From Streptomyces sp. SLBN-118 (lineage in GTDB: Bacteria > Actinomycetota > Actinomycetes > Streptomycetales > Streptomycetaceae), in NCBI RefSeq assembly GCF_006715635.1, contig NZ_VFNP01000002.1:62001-126000 (forward strand): a stretch of 64,000 nt of DNA, written 5' to 3'. The notes below the pieces were generated by a model that was not told the DNA's origin, did no database searches, and was given only the letters and a program-made list of their open reading frames with translations. The position numbers were made by a program, and so were the translations under genes. Of this stretch, positions 44,137 through 53,286 are shown one piece after another (positions within the stretch are counted from its first letter, which is position 1; every line of letters starts with the position of its first letter).

Positions 44137-44557
44137 GACCGGCTCCCGGCAGTCGGCCGATCACGTTGTCGCGCATCCATTCCTCCAACGCGTGTACGTG
44201 GTCGTGTCCTTCGGGCAGGGCTGCGGTGAGGACGGCTCCGATGTGGGTGACATGGTGGATGCTGAGGCGGGCGGGGTCCTCGGTGCGGCTGATGCTCATC
44301 CGTCGGGTTACTGCGGCGAGCCAGCGGGCCGGCAGTCCCTGAAGACGCGGTGCCAGCGCGGCCGGCCCCACCAGGATGGCGGTGACGTGGAGCCGGCCGT
44401 GCTCATCGTGGGCGAGATCCAGGTCATCGACCTTGCACACAGGTTTCCCGTCCGGGTCGACGACCTGGCGGTCCAGGAGGTGGAAGCGTGCGCTGTAGGC
44501 CCGGCCTGCTGTACGTCGCTCAGCGTCCCTTTCCTGGCTGCGGTTGCGTGCGTTCAC
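44123..44557 (-). CDS. PRC-barrel-like protein (first)
   Basis: A 144-residue protein. ARFHLLDRQVVDPDGKPVCK and VDDLDLAHDEHGRLHVTAIL form a PRC-barrel start; the C-terminal part (SIHHVTHIGAVLTAALPEGH) is a second small domain. In relatives this region is fused to MgtE-N/CBS domains; here it is free. It directly follows the transporter gene (overlap of one base) and overlaps the second PRC-barrel gene. Confidence 0.6.
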   Translation of the reverse strand: MNARNRSQERDAERRTAGRAYSARFHLLDRQVVDPDGKPVCKVDDLDLAHDEHGRLHVTAILVGPAALAPRLQGLPARWLAAVTRRMSISRTEDPARLSIHHVTHIGAVLTAALPEGHDHVHALEEWMRDNVIGRLPGAGHATG

Positions 44558-45786
44558 TACAAGCCTGCTTTCGTGATGAGCATCAGCGGGATGGCGGCGA
44601 TCGCGGCGACAAGGACGACGATCAGATAGATGCCGCCCATGACGTTGGCCAGCTTTCCATTGACGGAGTTCCCCATGTATTCGGGGTCGTTGGCCACCAC
44701 GAGGATCGGGAGGTAAGTCAGCGGCAGTGCCACGGCGGCGAACACCAGGGAGTACTCGGTTACCTTGATGGGATCCACGCCGGTCAGCATGAGCATCATG
44801 CCTGCGAACAGGGCGACCATGAGGACGGCGTGGAAGCGGGAGGCAGTGCGTGGCGCCGCGGTCTTTCCCCAGGTCCAGCCGAAGTACTGCGCGACGGTGT
44901 ATCCCGACGACAGCGCGGTCTCCAAAGCGGCGCCGAAGGTGGCGGCAAACACGCCGAGGAGAGCCAGCCCGAGGCCGATCTTGCCGAGGGAGACAGCGAC
45001 CGGCAAGGTCACCTGGGACAGATGGTCGACCGCGATCCCGGCAGGATGCAGCACCAGAGCGGCGACCGCCATGATGGCCAGGGCCAGCAGTCCGCCCAGA
45101 GGGAAACCTATGAAGGCGTTCATCCGGGCGGTGATGAGATCTTTTCGGCCCCAGCGTTCCTCGATACCGCCGGAGGAGAAGAAGAACACCTCATAGGGGG
45201 TCATGGCGCTCGCGAACAAGGCGATGCCGTAGTAGAAGTACGTCGGCAGTCCCTCACCACCAGGGACGTCAGGATGCGTTACCCGCTCCAGAACAGCGCC
45301 CCAGTCCGGGCTCAGGTGAAACACGGCGACTACGAAGACGGTCAGTGTGAGCCCGGCCAGGCCGAAGACCCGTTCCATCGTTTCAAAGCGGGTGCGCCAG
45401 ATCACCAGCCACACCACCAGCCCGACCGCGGGGATCCACAGCAGGTAGGCCACCGAGGTGATGAGCTCGATCGCCAGCGCGACACCGGCGAGCTCGGCGG
45501 CGAGCGTCAGCAGCGTCACCAGCAGTGATCCGGTCAGGTTGACCAGGGCCATCCGGGGGCCGAGGCGTTCGCGCACGAGGTCGAACGTCGGCCGTCCCGC
45601 GACGGCCGCCACGCGGCCGGCCATCTCCGCATACACACAGATCCCGACGATGCCCAGGACAAGAACCCACACCAGCGAGAACCCGAACCGGGCCCCGACC
45701 AGGGAGGAAGCGACCAGGTCACCGATATCGACGAAGCCGCCGATCGCGGTCAGGATCCCCAGGGTGACGGCCAGAAGGCGTTTCAC
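44557..45786 (-). CDS. Nramp-related transporter
   Basis: A 409-residue membrane protein with about 11 helices. The fold is Nramp/APC-like, but the helix-1 motif is DIGD (residues 20-23) instead of DPGN and the helix-6 motif is SAMTPYE (near 194-200) instead of a MPHN-type Met-Pro-His. Canonical Mn/Fe selectivity is therefore doubtful; the ion may be Mg2+ or something else. It overlaps the lipoprotein gene by ATGA and is followed by two PRC-barrel genes. Confidence 0.85.
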   Translation of the reverse strand: MKRLLAVTLGILTAIGGFVDIGDLVASSLVGARFGFSLVWVLVLGIVGICVYAEMAGRVAAVAGRPTFDLVRERLGPRMALVNLTGSLLVTLLTLAAELAGVALAIELITSVAYLLWIPAVGLVVWLVIWRTRFETMERVFGLAGLTLTVFVVAVFHLSPDWGAVLERVTHPDVPGGEGLPTYFYYGIALFASAMTPYEVFFFSSGGIEERWGRKDLITARMNAFIGFPLGGLLALAIMAVAALVLHPAGIAVDHLSQVTLPVAVSLGKIGLGLALLGVFAATFGAALETALSSGYTVAQYFGWTWGKTAAPRTASRFHAVLMVALFAGMMLMLTGVDPIKVTEYSLVFAAVALPLTYLPILVVANDPEYMGNSVNGKLANVMGGIYLIVVLVAAIAAIPLMLITKAGL

Positions 45787-46241
45787 GCAGACAGCTCCTT
45801 CTCCAGCCGGTCCAACCGCTGCGCCACGCTCGGCAGATCACGGCCCGCTGCCGGAAGGTCCTGCACCTGTCCGCGACGGGCCGCGATACGCACCTGAGCG
45901 AGGGCGTCGGCCGCGTCATTGAGGATCTCCCCGAGCCGGTCCCGGACGTCGTCAGCCTCCAAGCTCGGCGGCTGCCGCGACTCGAAACTGCTCTGCGCAT
46001 CCAGCAGATCCGTTTCCGCCTCCCCCAGCAGCGTGGAAACGTAAGGGCCGGTAACCCGCCCCTCACCCGCCGCCTGCACCCCAATCCGTGCGGTGTTCAC
46101 CGCCGACACGGCCGCCTCGGCCGTATTCGCCGCCTTGCGCCGGTAGTCCTCATCCGTACGCGACGAACCAGCACACCCTGCCAGCAGCACCAAGACAACC
46201 ACGGCCGCGACCAGACCCGCCCCCGGCCGCCGCCCGCTCAT
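45783..46241 (-). CDS. Small lipoprotein
   Basis: A 152-residue exported lipoprotein: MSGRRPGAGLVAAVVVLVLL followed by the lipobox LAGC. The mature part is helical and acidic, with EAAVSAVNTARIGVQAAGEG and repeated AD-rich stretches, as if it forms a coiled bundle. ATGA overlaps tie it to the micropeptide gene before it and the transporter after it. Likely an extracytoplasmic partner of the transporter. Confidence 0.75.
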   Translation of the reverse strand: MSGRRPGAGLVAAVVVLVLLAGCAGSSRTDEDYRRKAANTAEAAVSAVNTARIGVQAAGEGRVTGPYVSTLLGEAETDLLDAQSSFESRQPPSLEADDVRDRLGEILNDAADALAQVRIAARRGQVQDLPAAGRDLPSVAQRLDRLEKELSA

Positions 46242-46327
46242 CGGCCCCTCACCACGAAATAGAAGCCCACAGCCAGCAAGACGCCCAACTGGCCCCAAGC
46301 CGCCAGCAGCACCAGACCCTGATCCAT
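46238..46327 (-). CDS. 29-residue membrane micropeptide
   Basis: ATG at 46327 with GAGGTGG upstream encodes MDQGLVLLAAWGQLGVLLAV followed by GFYFVVRGR: one hydrophobic helix with a basic C-terminus, too short to be found by length-limited gene calling. Its stop overlaps the lipoprotein start (ATGA), so it is the first gene of a five-gene coupled operon. It may be a small transporter subunit. Confidence 0.6.
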   Translation of the reverse strand: MDQGLVLLAAWGQLGVLLAVGFYFVVRGR

Positions 46328-46687
46328 TGCACGCCACCTCGCCGTCCCTACTCGCAGATGAACTGGTACCCCCAAACTCCATCCGGAAGCGCCACGCAGC
46401 CCACCCCGCTCAGCCGCCTGCCCTGCAGGCCAACGGCCCATCGTTCGTGGAAAAAACCGGCCCGTCCGGGCGATCGTGCCGATGCCCTCGGCGCTGCTGG
46501 TGGGCGTTCCGGTCGTCCGTGACCGAGGAACGAGCGTGCGTGCATCACCCGGTTGGCGCTCTGGTGTCGCGGAGGGAACGGGTCCCAGATGGAGTGGGGC
46601 TGAGGTTGTTTGTGTGTATTCGTCGGTCGCGGGCAGGTGCAGAGCGAGACCAGACCACTCGGCTGTCCCACGGTGAGGAGAGGTGTC
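46328..46687. promoter_or_regulatory. Divergent promoter region
   Basis: About 360 bases between the micropeptide operon (minus) and the SAP/Rho-N-like gene (plus). Both sets should be transcribed from here. No gene and no clear dyad were found. Confidence 0.4.
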
Positions 46688-47014
46688 ATGCCGGCAGGTT
46701 CCAGCCCCAAGCGGGAGCGTCAGTACGAGCACATCAAGGAGAGCGCCGAAAAGCGCGGCGCCTCCACCGGGCGCGCGAAGGAGATGGCTTCGCGGACAGT
46801 CAACAAGGAGCGGGCCAGGTCGGGGGAGGCGAAGTCCGCCGGCAAGACCTCCACGCAGGACAAGAAGTCCGCATCTCAGCGCGGCGGCGAGCGGTCCCGC
46901 AGCGGCGCGCAAGGACCGACGAAGGACCAGCTGTACGAGGAGGCGAAGAAGCGCAACATCGACGGACGCTCCTCGATGAACAAGCAGCAGCTGCGCAAGG
47001 CACTGGGCCGCTGA
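46688..47014 (+). CDS. SAP/Rho-N-like stress protein (copy 1)
   Basis: A 108-residue, very basic, Ser/Lys/Arg-rich protein. The N-terminal part (KRERQYEHIKESAEKRG) and the C-terminal SAP/Rho-N-like helix pair (TKDQLYEEAKKRNIDGRSSM then NKQQLRKALGR) suggest nucleic-acid binding; homologues are labelled 'plasmid stabilization protein'. GAGGAGAGG precedes the ATG. A close paralogue lies at 54620. Confidence 0.8.
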   Translation: MPAGSSPKRERQYEHIKESAEKRGASTGRAKEMASRTVNKERARSGEAKSAGKTSTQDKKSASQRGGERSRSGAQGPTKDQLYEEAKKRNIDGRSSMNKQQLRKALGR

Positions 47015-47028
47015 CCTCCGGCGCACGC

Positions 47029-47048
47029 CTGCTGCGAGCCCGCAGCAG
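47029..47048 (+). terminator. Hairpin terminator
   Basis: CTGCTGCG and CGCAGCAG form a perfect 8-bp stem with an AGCC loop, 15 bases after the stop. The rest of 47049-47340 holds no gene. Confidence 0.65.
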
Positions 47049-47340
47049 CCGCAACGCAAATCGGCTCGCAGCTGTCGAGCGCTGTCAGCGGCGGCCCTTC
47101 GAACGACGGCCTGTCGCATCCACGGTACGCAACATTTGCCGTAGGCCCGCAGGCGGGGGCAACAGGGCGTGACCTGCGACGCTCGCCGACATGCGTCGTA
47201 CCTGGGCCCTCCGGTGAACCGCAGGCGCCGGGTGCTGCGTCGGCACCCTGCGTACTGCGCGTGTTGAAGGGCATCGGGGGTACGCGCTGTGGAACGGTGA
47301 GCTGACTTCAAGATCACGGCAAAGCGGAAGGACTTTCTTC

Positions 47341-47901
47341 ATGGGACACGGCGGAAATGTGATTGCCGAACTCACCACCGATCACCGCGAGGTCGAGGCA
47401 CTGTTCGCCAAGATCGAGACCCAGCCAGTCGGCGACAAGCAGCGCCGGGAACTTGCCGATGAGCTGACCATGGAACTCGTACGGCATTCGGTCGCCGAGG
47501 AGCAGTATCTGTACCCGGCGGTACGCGAGCACGTCAAGGGCGGGGACGAGATCGCGGACAAGGAGATCGCCGATCACGCCACGGTGGAACGGCTCCTCAA
47601 GGACCTGGAAGGGCTCGATGCTCACGATGATGAGTTCGATCACCTGGTAGCGAAGCTCAGGCTCAACGTGAGCGAGCACGTACGCGACGAGGAGCACCGG
47701 CTGTTCCCCCTCCTCGCTGCGGCCTGTACGCCCGACGCGCTGGACGAGCTGGGCGACAAGATCCGCACCGCGAAGAAGGCCGCCCCCACCCGGCCCCATC
47801 CCTCCGCACCCGACACCCCGCCGGCCAACAAGCTGTTGGCCCCCGGCGCAGGCCTGGTGGACCGAGCCCGGGACCTGCTGACCGGCCGCGGCAAGAGCTG
47901 A
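47341..47901 (+). CDS. Hemerythrin HHE domain protein
   Basis: A 186-residue cytosolic protein. Iron ligands of the four-helix bundle are visible: TTDHREVE (His near 15), HSVAEEQYLYP (His and Glu), DHATVE, and HVRDEEHRLFP. A disordered Pro-rich tail follows. Such proteins bind O2 or NO, or act in redox stress. It is followed 69 bases later by a CBS-domain gene in the same direction. Confidence 0.88.
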   Translation: MGHGGNVIAELTTDHREVEALFAKIETQPVGDKQRRELADELTMELVRHSVAEEQYLYPAVREHVKGGDEIADKEIADHATVERLLKDLEGLDAHDDEFDHLVAKLRLNVSEHVRDEEHRLFPLLAAACTPDALDELGDKIRTAKKAAPTRPHPSAPDTPPANKLLAPGAGLVDRARDLLTGRGKS

Positions 47902-47969
47902 CATACCCCGCAGAGTGTGATGCCTCCGGCGGCTGGCCGGATCAGGTGCAGAGACAAGGAGACAAGACG

Positions 47970-48386
47970 ATGACCACCGCACGGGAAATCATGACCGAGG
48001 GCGCCGAATGTATCGGCGCGGACGAGAGCGTTCTGGAAGCGGCGAAAAAGATGAAACAGCTCGGTGTCGGAGCACTGCCCATCTGCGGCACCGACAACAG
48101 GCTCAAGGGCATGCTCACCGACCGCGACATCGTGGTGAAGGTCCTCGGCGCCGACAAGGACCCTTCCTCGGTCACGGCCGGCGAGCTGGCGCAGGGCGAG
48201 GCAGTCACGATCGGCGCCGACGACGACGCAGGAGAAATCCTGCGGACGATGATCGACCACAAGGTGCGCCGACTGCCGGTCATCGACGGCCACGACCTGG
48301 TTGGCATGGTCGCCCAGGCCGACGTCGCCCGCGGCCTGCCGGACCCGCAAGTAGGTGACCTCCTCGAAGCCTTGTCCACCGACTGA
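47970..48386 (+). CDS. CBS-domain pair protein
   Basis: A 138-residue protein made only of two CBS motifs (residues about 8-58 and 72-128; LPICGTDNRLKGMLTDRDIV and LPVIDGHDLVGMVAQADVAR). CBS pairs bind adenosyl nucleotides and sense energy state. AAGGAG precedes the ATG at 47970. A terminator follows, closing the stress island on this side. Confidence 0.9.
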   Translation: MTTAREIMTEGAECIGADESVLEAAKKMKQLGVGALPICGTDNRLKGMLTDRDIVVKVLGADKDPSSVTAGELAQGEAVTIGADDDAGEILRTMIDHKVRRLPVIDGHDLVGMVAQADVARGLPDPQVGDLLEALSTD

Positions 48387-48401
48387 CCTGGTCCCTTGCC
48401 A

Positions 48402-48432
48402 GGCCCCGGTTTGCCTCCCCGCGACCGGGGCC
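48402..48432 (+). terminator. Hairpin terminator with T-rich tail
   Basis: GGCCCCGGT and ACCGGGGCC form a perfect 9-bp stem around a 13-base loop, followed by CTGTTGTTG. Confidence 0.75.
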
Positions 48433-48539
48433 CTGTTGTTGCCTCGCAGGCCGTCGATCATTACGCACCGCGTCAGGTTCGCCCGTCAGGACCTCGCCCA
48501 GACCATTACCGGCCCGTACGCCACTACCGCCGAATCGCG

Positions 48540-48960
48540 GAGCACACCGGCATGACGGAGGAAGAGCTGCTGGTGGGTCGGACGCATTCGAAAGCTTCAC
48601 CGCGCTGTCCCTCGACGCCGATTTCCCGGTTCGGAGGGCGAGCTGTCGGCGAAGCGAGTCTGGTGCTCACTCATGCGGTATGCGACTGGACCGGTGTCCC
48701 GCTCCCCGCCGACGAGGCGGAGGAGACAGCGCCCGACATGGTGGCCATGGTGGACGGATTCGCCACCCCGGGCCCCGGTACTGGCGGGCACGTCGTGCAC
48801 GCGCCCGCCAGGAGCGGCGTCTGGAGGCGCTCATCGGGCACGAACGCGCGCGCGAACCCGACGCCGAGTGTACGGCGGGCTCCGCCCTGCGAGCCGTGGC
48901 CCTGCACCGCGACGACGGCCAGTTGCGCGGGGCTTCGAGCAGCAGCTACGCCGCCCTCTC
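48540..48960 (+). pseudogene. Cytochrome P450 (CYP152-like) remnant
   Basis: MTEEELLV, VLTHAVCDWTGVPLPADEAE, DMVAMVDGFATPGP and RYWRARRARARQERRLEALI match the I-helix-proximal part of fatty-acid peroxygenase-type P450s, in two frames. The heme-binding Cys region is absent. 48961-49251 contains no gene I recognise. Confidence 0.6.
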
Positions 48961-49251
48961 GCGGGGCGCTGCCGACCGAGCTCCCCTGCCAGCCGAGCCT
49001 CTGCCGCGTCTGCGCTCGCGCTCACCTGTGTGGCCACCAGCACGGCGAAACTGTCAAGGACATCGGCGACATGGCCCAGCAGCTCCGAGCGCGAGCCCCT
49101 CCGGGCGCTGAGTCCGGATGGACCCACTCCGGTTTGCGGCCACGAGCTCGTCGACCACGAGGCGGCCGGAGTGGCCGGGACTGCAAGATGCAGGCTTCGG
49201 CACACCGCTTCGCCACCTCCTTGTGAGCACGGTCGGTTGGGGACAGGCGAG

Positions 49252-50100
49252 TCATGGCCCCCCTCTGCGGCGTGAGTCGGCCCTGACCCACATGTCGGTC
49301 GCCGAGTCGTGATGGACGAGCCCACGCCGCGCGAACTCCCTGAGCCATCCCTGCATCGGCCACACGTTCCACCGCCGTCGGTACAGCGCGCCATTGCGCA
49401 GGATGTCGTCGAGGTGCTGCACAGGGGGACTGCTCACGGGGTGGTACTGGTGGTAAGCGGGGGCGCCGCCGAGCCACCGAACATCCGCCCCTGCTTGTGA
49501 GGCAAGGCGTGCGAAGTCGGTGTCCTCGCCGCCATATCCGGTGTACTCCTCGCAGAATCCGCCGATCCGCACCCATGTGCTGCCCGTCACCGCAAAGGAG
49601 AGTGACCAGAAGAGATCGAGATCGCGTGCGGCCAGCTCCTGGTCCGGTGCAGGGGCAGGGCGCGCCGGATGGGGACTGGCCATGACAGGCAGATCCTGCA
49701 GCCGGTATCCCTCCGGGGGCGGTGGAGGGAGGTAGCTGACGGTCCCGCACAACAGCACACCGTCACGCGCCGCGGACGCATAGCGTGCCACGGTGGTGAT
49801 TCCGGGCACGCAGTCCACATCCAGGAAGACCAACACCTCTGCCCCGGCAGTGAGTGCGCGCCGGGCTCCAGCGTTACGCGCGGCTGCAAGCGGCAGCCGA
49901 TGTCCAGGATCCAGTACGGGAACGGCAACGGGGTCGCCCGTCGGCGTCCTACGTGCGACGAGGCGCGCGGCTGCCGGATCGTCCATGGTGACGACCACGT
50001 AGGGCTCGGGACGCACATGGCCTGCCGCGAGCCCGTCCTGCTGGAGAGCCAGGTGGCTGTGGCGTCCGGCGACGGTAGTGATCACAGCGGTTTGCGGCAT
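49252..50100 (-). CDS. Family-2-type glycosyltransferase
   Basis: A 282-residue GT-A-fold transferase. The nucleotide/metal motif DVDCVPG lies near residue 93 and the later GGEDTDFARLA motif, typical of galactosyltransferase-like GT2/GT7 C-domains, near 190. No transmembrane segment. GAGGAG precedes the ATG at 50100, and the gene overlaps the preceding one by 19 bases. Last of four coupled glycosyltransferase genes. Donor and acceptor unknown. Confidence 0.8.
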   Translation of the reverse strand: MPQTAVITTVAGRHSHLALQQDGLAAGHVRPEPYVVVTMDDPAAARLVARRTPTGDPVAVPVLDPGHRLPLAAARNAGARRALTAGAEVLVFLDVDCVPGITTVARYASAARDGVLLCGTVSYLPPPPPEGYRLQDLPVMASPHPARPAPAPDQELAARDLDLFWSLSFAVTGSTWVRIGGFCEEYTGYGGEDTDFARLASQAGADVRWLGGAPAYHQYHPVSSPPVQHLDDILRNGALYRRRWNVWPMQGWLREFARRGLVHHDSATDMWVRADSRRRGGP

Positions 50101-51107
50101 GCCGACTCCTCGCTGTACCCAGCGGCCAGTCCGTCCAGGTGTGCCGCGGCTCGTTGTGCCCCGTCTCCCGGAGCCCATCGGACCCAGCCCTCTCCGCCGA
50201 GTGCTGTCGCGTCGTCGAGGACGCGGAGCCACTCGCCGGGCTCGGGCCACTGCTCCCGTACGACAGCGAGCCCGCCGGATGTCAGGGCTCGGCCGGTGGC
50301 GTGCTGCTCATTGAACGGCCGGACCTGTGGCAGGACGACAGCAGGCCTGCGTGCCGCAGCGCATTCGGCAATCGCGTTCTGACCGCCGTGCACGACGACG
50401 ACATCGGCCTCGCAGAGCAATGGCCACGGGTCCTGGCACCAGACTCCGGCCGGGCCGCCGAGAACGTGCCAGTTCCACGAGGGGGTGGCGGCGCGGGCCG
50501 CACACAGCTTTTCGGCCGTGACTTCGGAGCCACCTGCACCCAGCATCATCACGACTCGCCGGTCATTGTGGCGGCACTGCTGGGTCGTGACCCGCTGCCT
50601 GCCGTCATGGCGGGAGAACGCGCCGCTGTGAACGGTCTTCGTCCGCCAGCGCTGTGGCCACGCAGGTTCCGGAAATTCGGCCGGCCACGGTGCCAGCAGC
50701 GAGAGAGCGAGATCGTAACCCAGGAGATGAGGCTCATCGGTGCGACTGCCGCGCATCGCAGCGACGACGAGGGGAACGCCCAGGAGGCGGGCAAGGCAAG
50801 AGACTTCCACGCTCACATCGCTCACCAGAAGCGCCGGGTCGGTGCGGACGATCCATTCGGCGATCGCCCCCATCCGCCCGCGGTACCCGGAATGGCGCAG
50901 CGGCGCCCAGTGCAGCCGGCCTGCGGCCTGGACATCGCGGTGATCGTTCCCGCCCGTGTCGTCCGTCAACTGCAACCAGCCGCCCGGCCACTCAGGGGGG
51001 CGGCTCAGGCTGGACAGTCCGGTTACCGGCTGCCGCAGATGCCGGGCGATGCACACGGCGCGGTGGAGATGGCCGCGCCCGTGATGGTGGATGTAGTAGC
51101 CGATCAC
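50082..51107 (-). CDS. GT-B glycosyltransferase (MurG/GT1-like)
   Basis: A 341-residue GT-B transferase. The N-terminal HHHGRGHLHRA (residues 7-17) resembles the MurG-type GGTGGHxxP loop in position, and the donor site HGGQNAIAECAAARRPAVVL lies near 240-260. Third in the operon, with ATGA overlap to the gene before it. It likely adds a sugar to a small molecule or lipid-linked acceptor in the cytosol. Confidence 0.75.
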   Translation of the reverse strand: MIGYYIHHHGRGHLHRAVCIARHLRQPVTGLSSLSRPPEWPGGWLQLTDDTGGNDHRDVQAAGRLHWAPLRHSGYRGRMGAIAEWIVRTDPALLVSDVSVEVSCLARLLGVPLVVAAMRGSRTDEPHLLGYDLALSLLAPWPAEFPEPAWPQRWRTKTVHSGAFSRHDGRQRVTTQQCRHNDRRVVMMLGAGGSEVTAEKLCAARAATPSWNWHVLGGPAGVWCQDPWPLLCEADVVVVHGGQNAIAECAAARRPAVVLPQVRPFNEQHATGRALTSGGLAVVREQWPEPGEWLRVLDDATALGGEGWVRWAPGDGAQRAAAHLDGLAAGYSEESACRKPL

Positions 51108-52174
51108 GCTATCAGCTCCTCGTACAACCGCTCATAACGTTCCGTCATGAGGCCCAAGGAGCAGAAGCGTTCCGCCCGCTGGCGGCAGGCACGACGGCTG
51201 AGCGCCGCAGTTACGTCTACCGCCTCGGCGAGGGCGTCCACGTCGGGGAAGGGAACGAGGAGGCCGCATTCAGGGCTCAAGATCTCATGGAGAGCTCCCC
51301 GGTCGAAGCCGCAGACGGGCGTGCCGCAGGACAAGGCTTCGGCGACCACCAGCCCGTACGGCTCGTCCCAGCACGGTGTCACCAGCACGACGGCGGCACC
51401 GCCCACGAGCCGTACAAGTGCTTCACGGCCCAGATGACCGACGTATCGAATGTCCCCGTCCAAGAGCGGGACGATGCTCTCCCGGAAGAAGTGAGGGTCG
51501 GAGAGCGGACCAGCGAGCAGCAGAGACCGTCCGGCTCGGCGTGCCGCCTCGATCGCCAACTGCGGGCCCTTCTCCGCGACAATGCGCCCGAACCAGACAA
51601 GATCTCCACCGCCTGGTCCAGGCCGCCACCGTGAGGTGTCTATACCGTTGTGGATCACTTGGGCGCCGGGAACCAACGGCCGCCAGGCGCGGGCAGTATG
51701 AGCACTCACCGCCGAAAAACGGCCGGAACATGTGGCATCGGTCTGGATCGCGGACTCCAGCCACGGAGTGGGCGGAGTGTGAAGCGTCGTCAGGACGGGT
51801 GCGTGCACCGCGGGCGCCATCGCCACCGGGAGGTAGTGAAGGCTGTTGTTGTGCACGAGATCGAAGGAGCGCCCCTCTTCGCGCGAGAGGGCAACCATCA
51901 GCCGTAGGTACGCGTGGTGTTCGGCAAGGGCCTGGGGGTCGGTCATGCTGACATCGGACCGTGCGGCCGCGCTGAAGGCAGGCTTGGGTATCCGGATCTC
52001 GTGCACGCCGAGTGCGGGGTCCGAGCCGGGTGCAGCGAAGAGGGTGACGTCGTGTCCGCAGCCTACAAGGGACGAGGCAAGGGACCAGGTATGCGCCTCC
52101 AGTCCCCCAGCAAACGGTTCCCGGATGGGGTGCCGGGCCGACGCTATCAACGCGATACGCAGGCGCCGCTTCAT
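51104..52174 (-). CDS. GT4-family glycosyltransferase
   Basis: A 356-residue GT-B retaining transferase: FAGGLEAHTWSLASSL near residue 21, VIHNGIDTSRW near 170, and the E-x7-E motif in EPYGLVVAEALSCGTPVCGF near 270. Length and motifs are complete. It overlaps both neighbours by ATGA. It resembles enzymes that glycosylate polyketides, lipids or glycans, but the locus gives no acceptor clue. Confidence 0.85.
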   Translation of the reverse strand: MKRRLRIALIASARHPIREPFAGGLEAHTWSLASSLVGCGHDVTLFAAPGSDPALGVHEIRIPKPAFSAAARSDVSMTDPQALAEHHAYLRLMVALSREEGRSFDLVHNNSLHYLPVAMAPAVHAPVLTTLHTPPTPWLESAIQTDATCSGRFSAVSAHTARAWRPLVPGAQVIHNGIDTSRWRPGPGGGDLVWFGRIVAEKGPQLAIEAARRAGRSLLLAGPLSDPHFFRESIVPLLDGDIRYVGHLGREALVRLVGGAAVVLVTPCWDEPYGLVVAEALSCGTPVCGFDRGALHEILSPECGLLVPFPDVDALAEAVDVTAALSRRACRQRAERFCSLGLMTERYERLYEELIA

Positions 52175-53286
52175 TTCAACACGTCCTCGTACAGCACCCG
52201 GTGGGCGTCGGCGACTGCGACGCGTTCGGCGATACGCACGGAAGGCCTGGCACGCGGGGCCGGCCTGCTTTCGTACGCCTCACGTACGGCGGACTCGAGT
52301 GATGCGACATCGAGGCCGCCGTCACCCAGGTGGTAGCTGTGGCAGTGACGCTGCTGGGCGTAGTAGCCGCAGTCCGGGGCGGCAACAGCCGTGCCCAGGT
52401 CGTAACAGGCCTCCAGCCACCCGGAGTGGGTACCGAAGGTGTACGGCAGAACGGACAGGTCGAGACCGCGCAGATACTCCCAGAGCTCGTCGTCGGTGAA
52501 GTAGTCGTGAACCCGAAGATCCACCAGTCCGTCGTGTGCAAGAGAACGCAATTCACCAAGGACCTCAGGTGCGTACGCGAAGGCTTTCGGGTCGCCTGTC
52601 TCCATATGAATGTCGACCCGAAGTGTGGCCCCGGGGAGCTCTGGGATGATCTTCGCCAATGCACGGACGATCGGCACCGGCTCCATGTTGGGACGTACGC
52701 TCTTTGCGTGCACCCCCACCTGAAAGCCCTCGTGTGGGGGGCGGGGCCGGGATAGTTCCGGTTCCTCCACGACGTGGGGATGTGGCAGGACCCGCGCCCG
52801 CCGCTTCCACCGTCGTCCGATCTCCTCCGCCGCGCCGGAAGTGAGGGTGATCAATCGATCGGCAGACGGTACAAGTACGTCCAGGGCCGCATCGTGGGCT
52901 GCGGGATCCGGATGGTGAGGGTTGCGCAGATCGTGCACAGTCTGGACGAGAGGCTTCCCGTGCCGGCGCAGGACTTTGACGAGTGCTCGGAGCTGCTGCG
53001 GTGACTGGGCATCGAAGCCGAAATGCAGGTGATAGAGATCGAATTGGTCGTGATGCAGCTCCACCCACTCCGGGTCGAGCATCACCGGCGGCCACCACCG
53101 CTGGGATGTACTCGGAGCACCGTTAGGCCGCGGGTCGGCCAGACGGGTGACCTGGTCGGAGCCGTCTGGCCTGCGTATGTGGGACACGTAGACATGACCC
53201 GCAGGAACGGATGCGACACGGAGTCGTGGGACGGCGGTCGGGGCCCCCGCGCGTGGAGGGCGTTTGGGATCTACCGGCATACTCAC
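52171..53286 (-). CDS. GT-B glycosyltransferase (GT4-like), first of operon
   Basis: A 371-residue transferase with a proline-rich N-terminal extension. FDLYHLHFGFDAQSPQQLRA, LVQTVHDLRNPHHPDPAAHD and the donor-site region FGTHSGWLEACYDLGTAVAA fit a GT4-like fold with a divergent EX7E motif. GTG at 53286 or ATG at 53280 (with AGGTG nearby) may be the start. It leads a four-gene coupled operon, and no sugar-nucleotide synthesis or export gene accompanies it. Confidence 0.72.
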   Translation of the reverse strand: MSMPVDPKRPPRAGAPTAVPRLRVASVPAGHVYVSHIRRPDGSDQVTRLADPRPNGAPSTSQRWWPPVMLDPEWVELHHDQFDLYHLHFGFDAQSPQQLRALVKVLRRHGKPLVQTVHDLRNPHHPDPAAHDAALDVLVPSADRLITLTSGAAEEIGRRWKRRARVLPHPHVVEEPELSRPRPPHEGFQVGVHAKSVRPNMEPVPIVRALAKIIPELPGATLRVDIHMETGDPKAFAYAPEVLGELRSLAHDGLVDLRVHDYFTDDELWEYLRGLDLSVLPYTFGTHSGWLEACYDLGTAVAAPDCGYYAQQRHCHSYHLGDGGLDVASLESAVREAYESRPAPRARPSVRIAERVAVADAHRVLYEDVLK

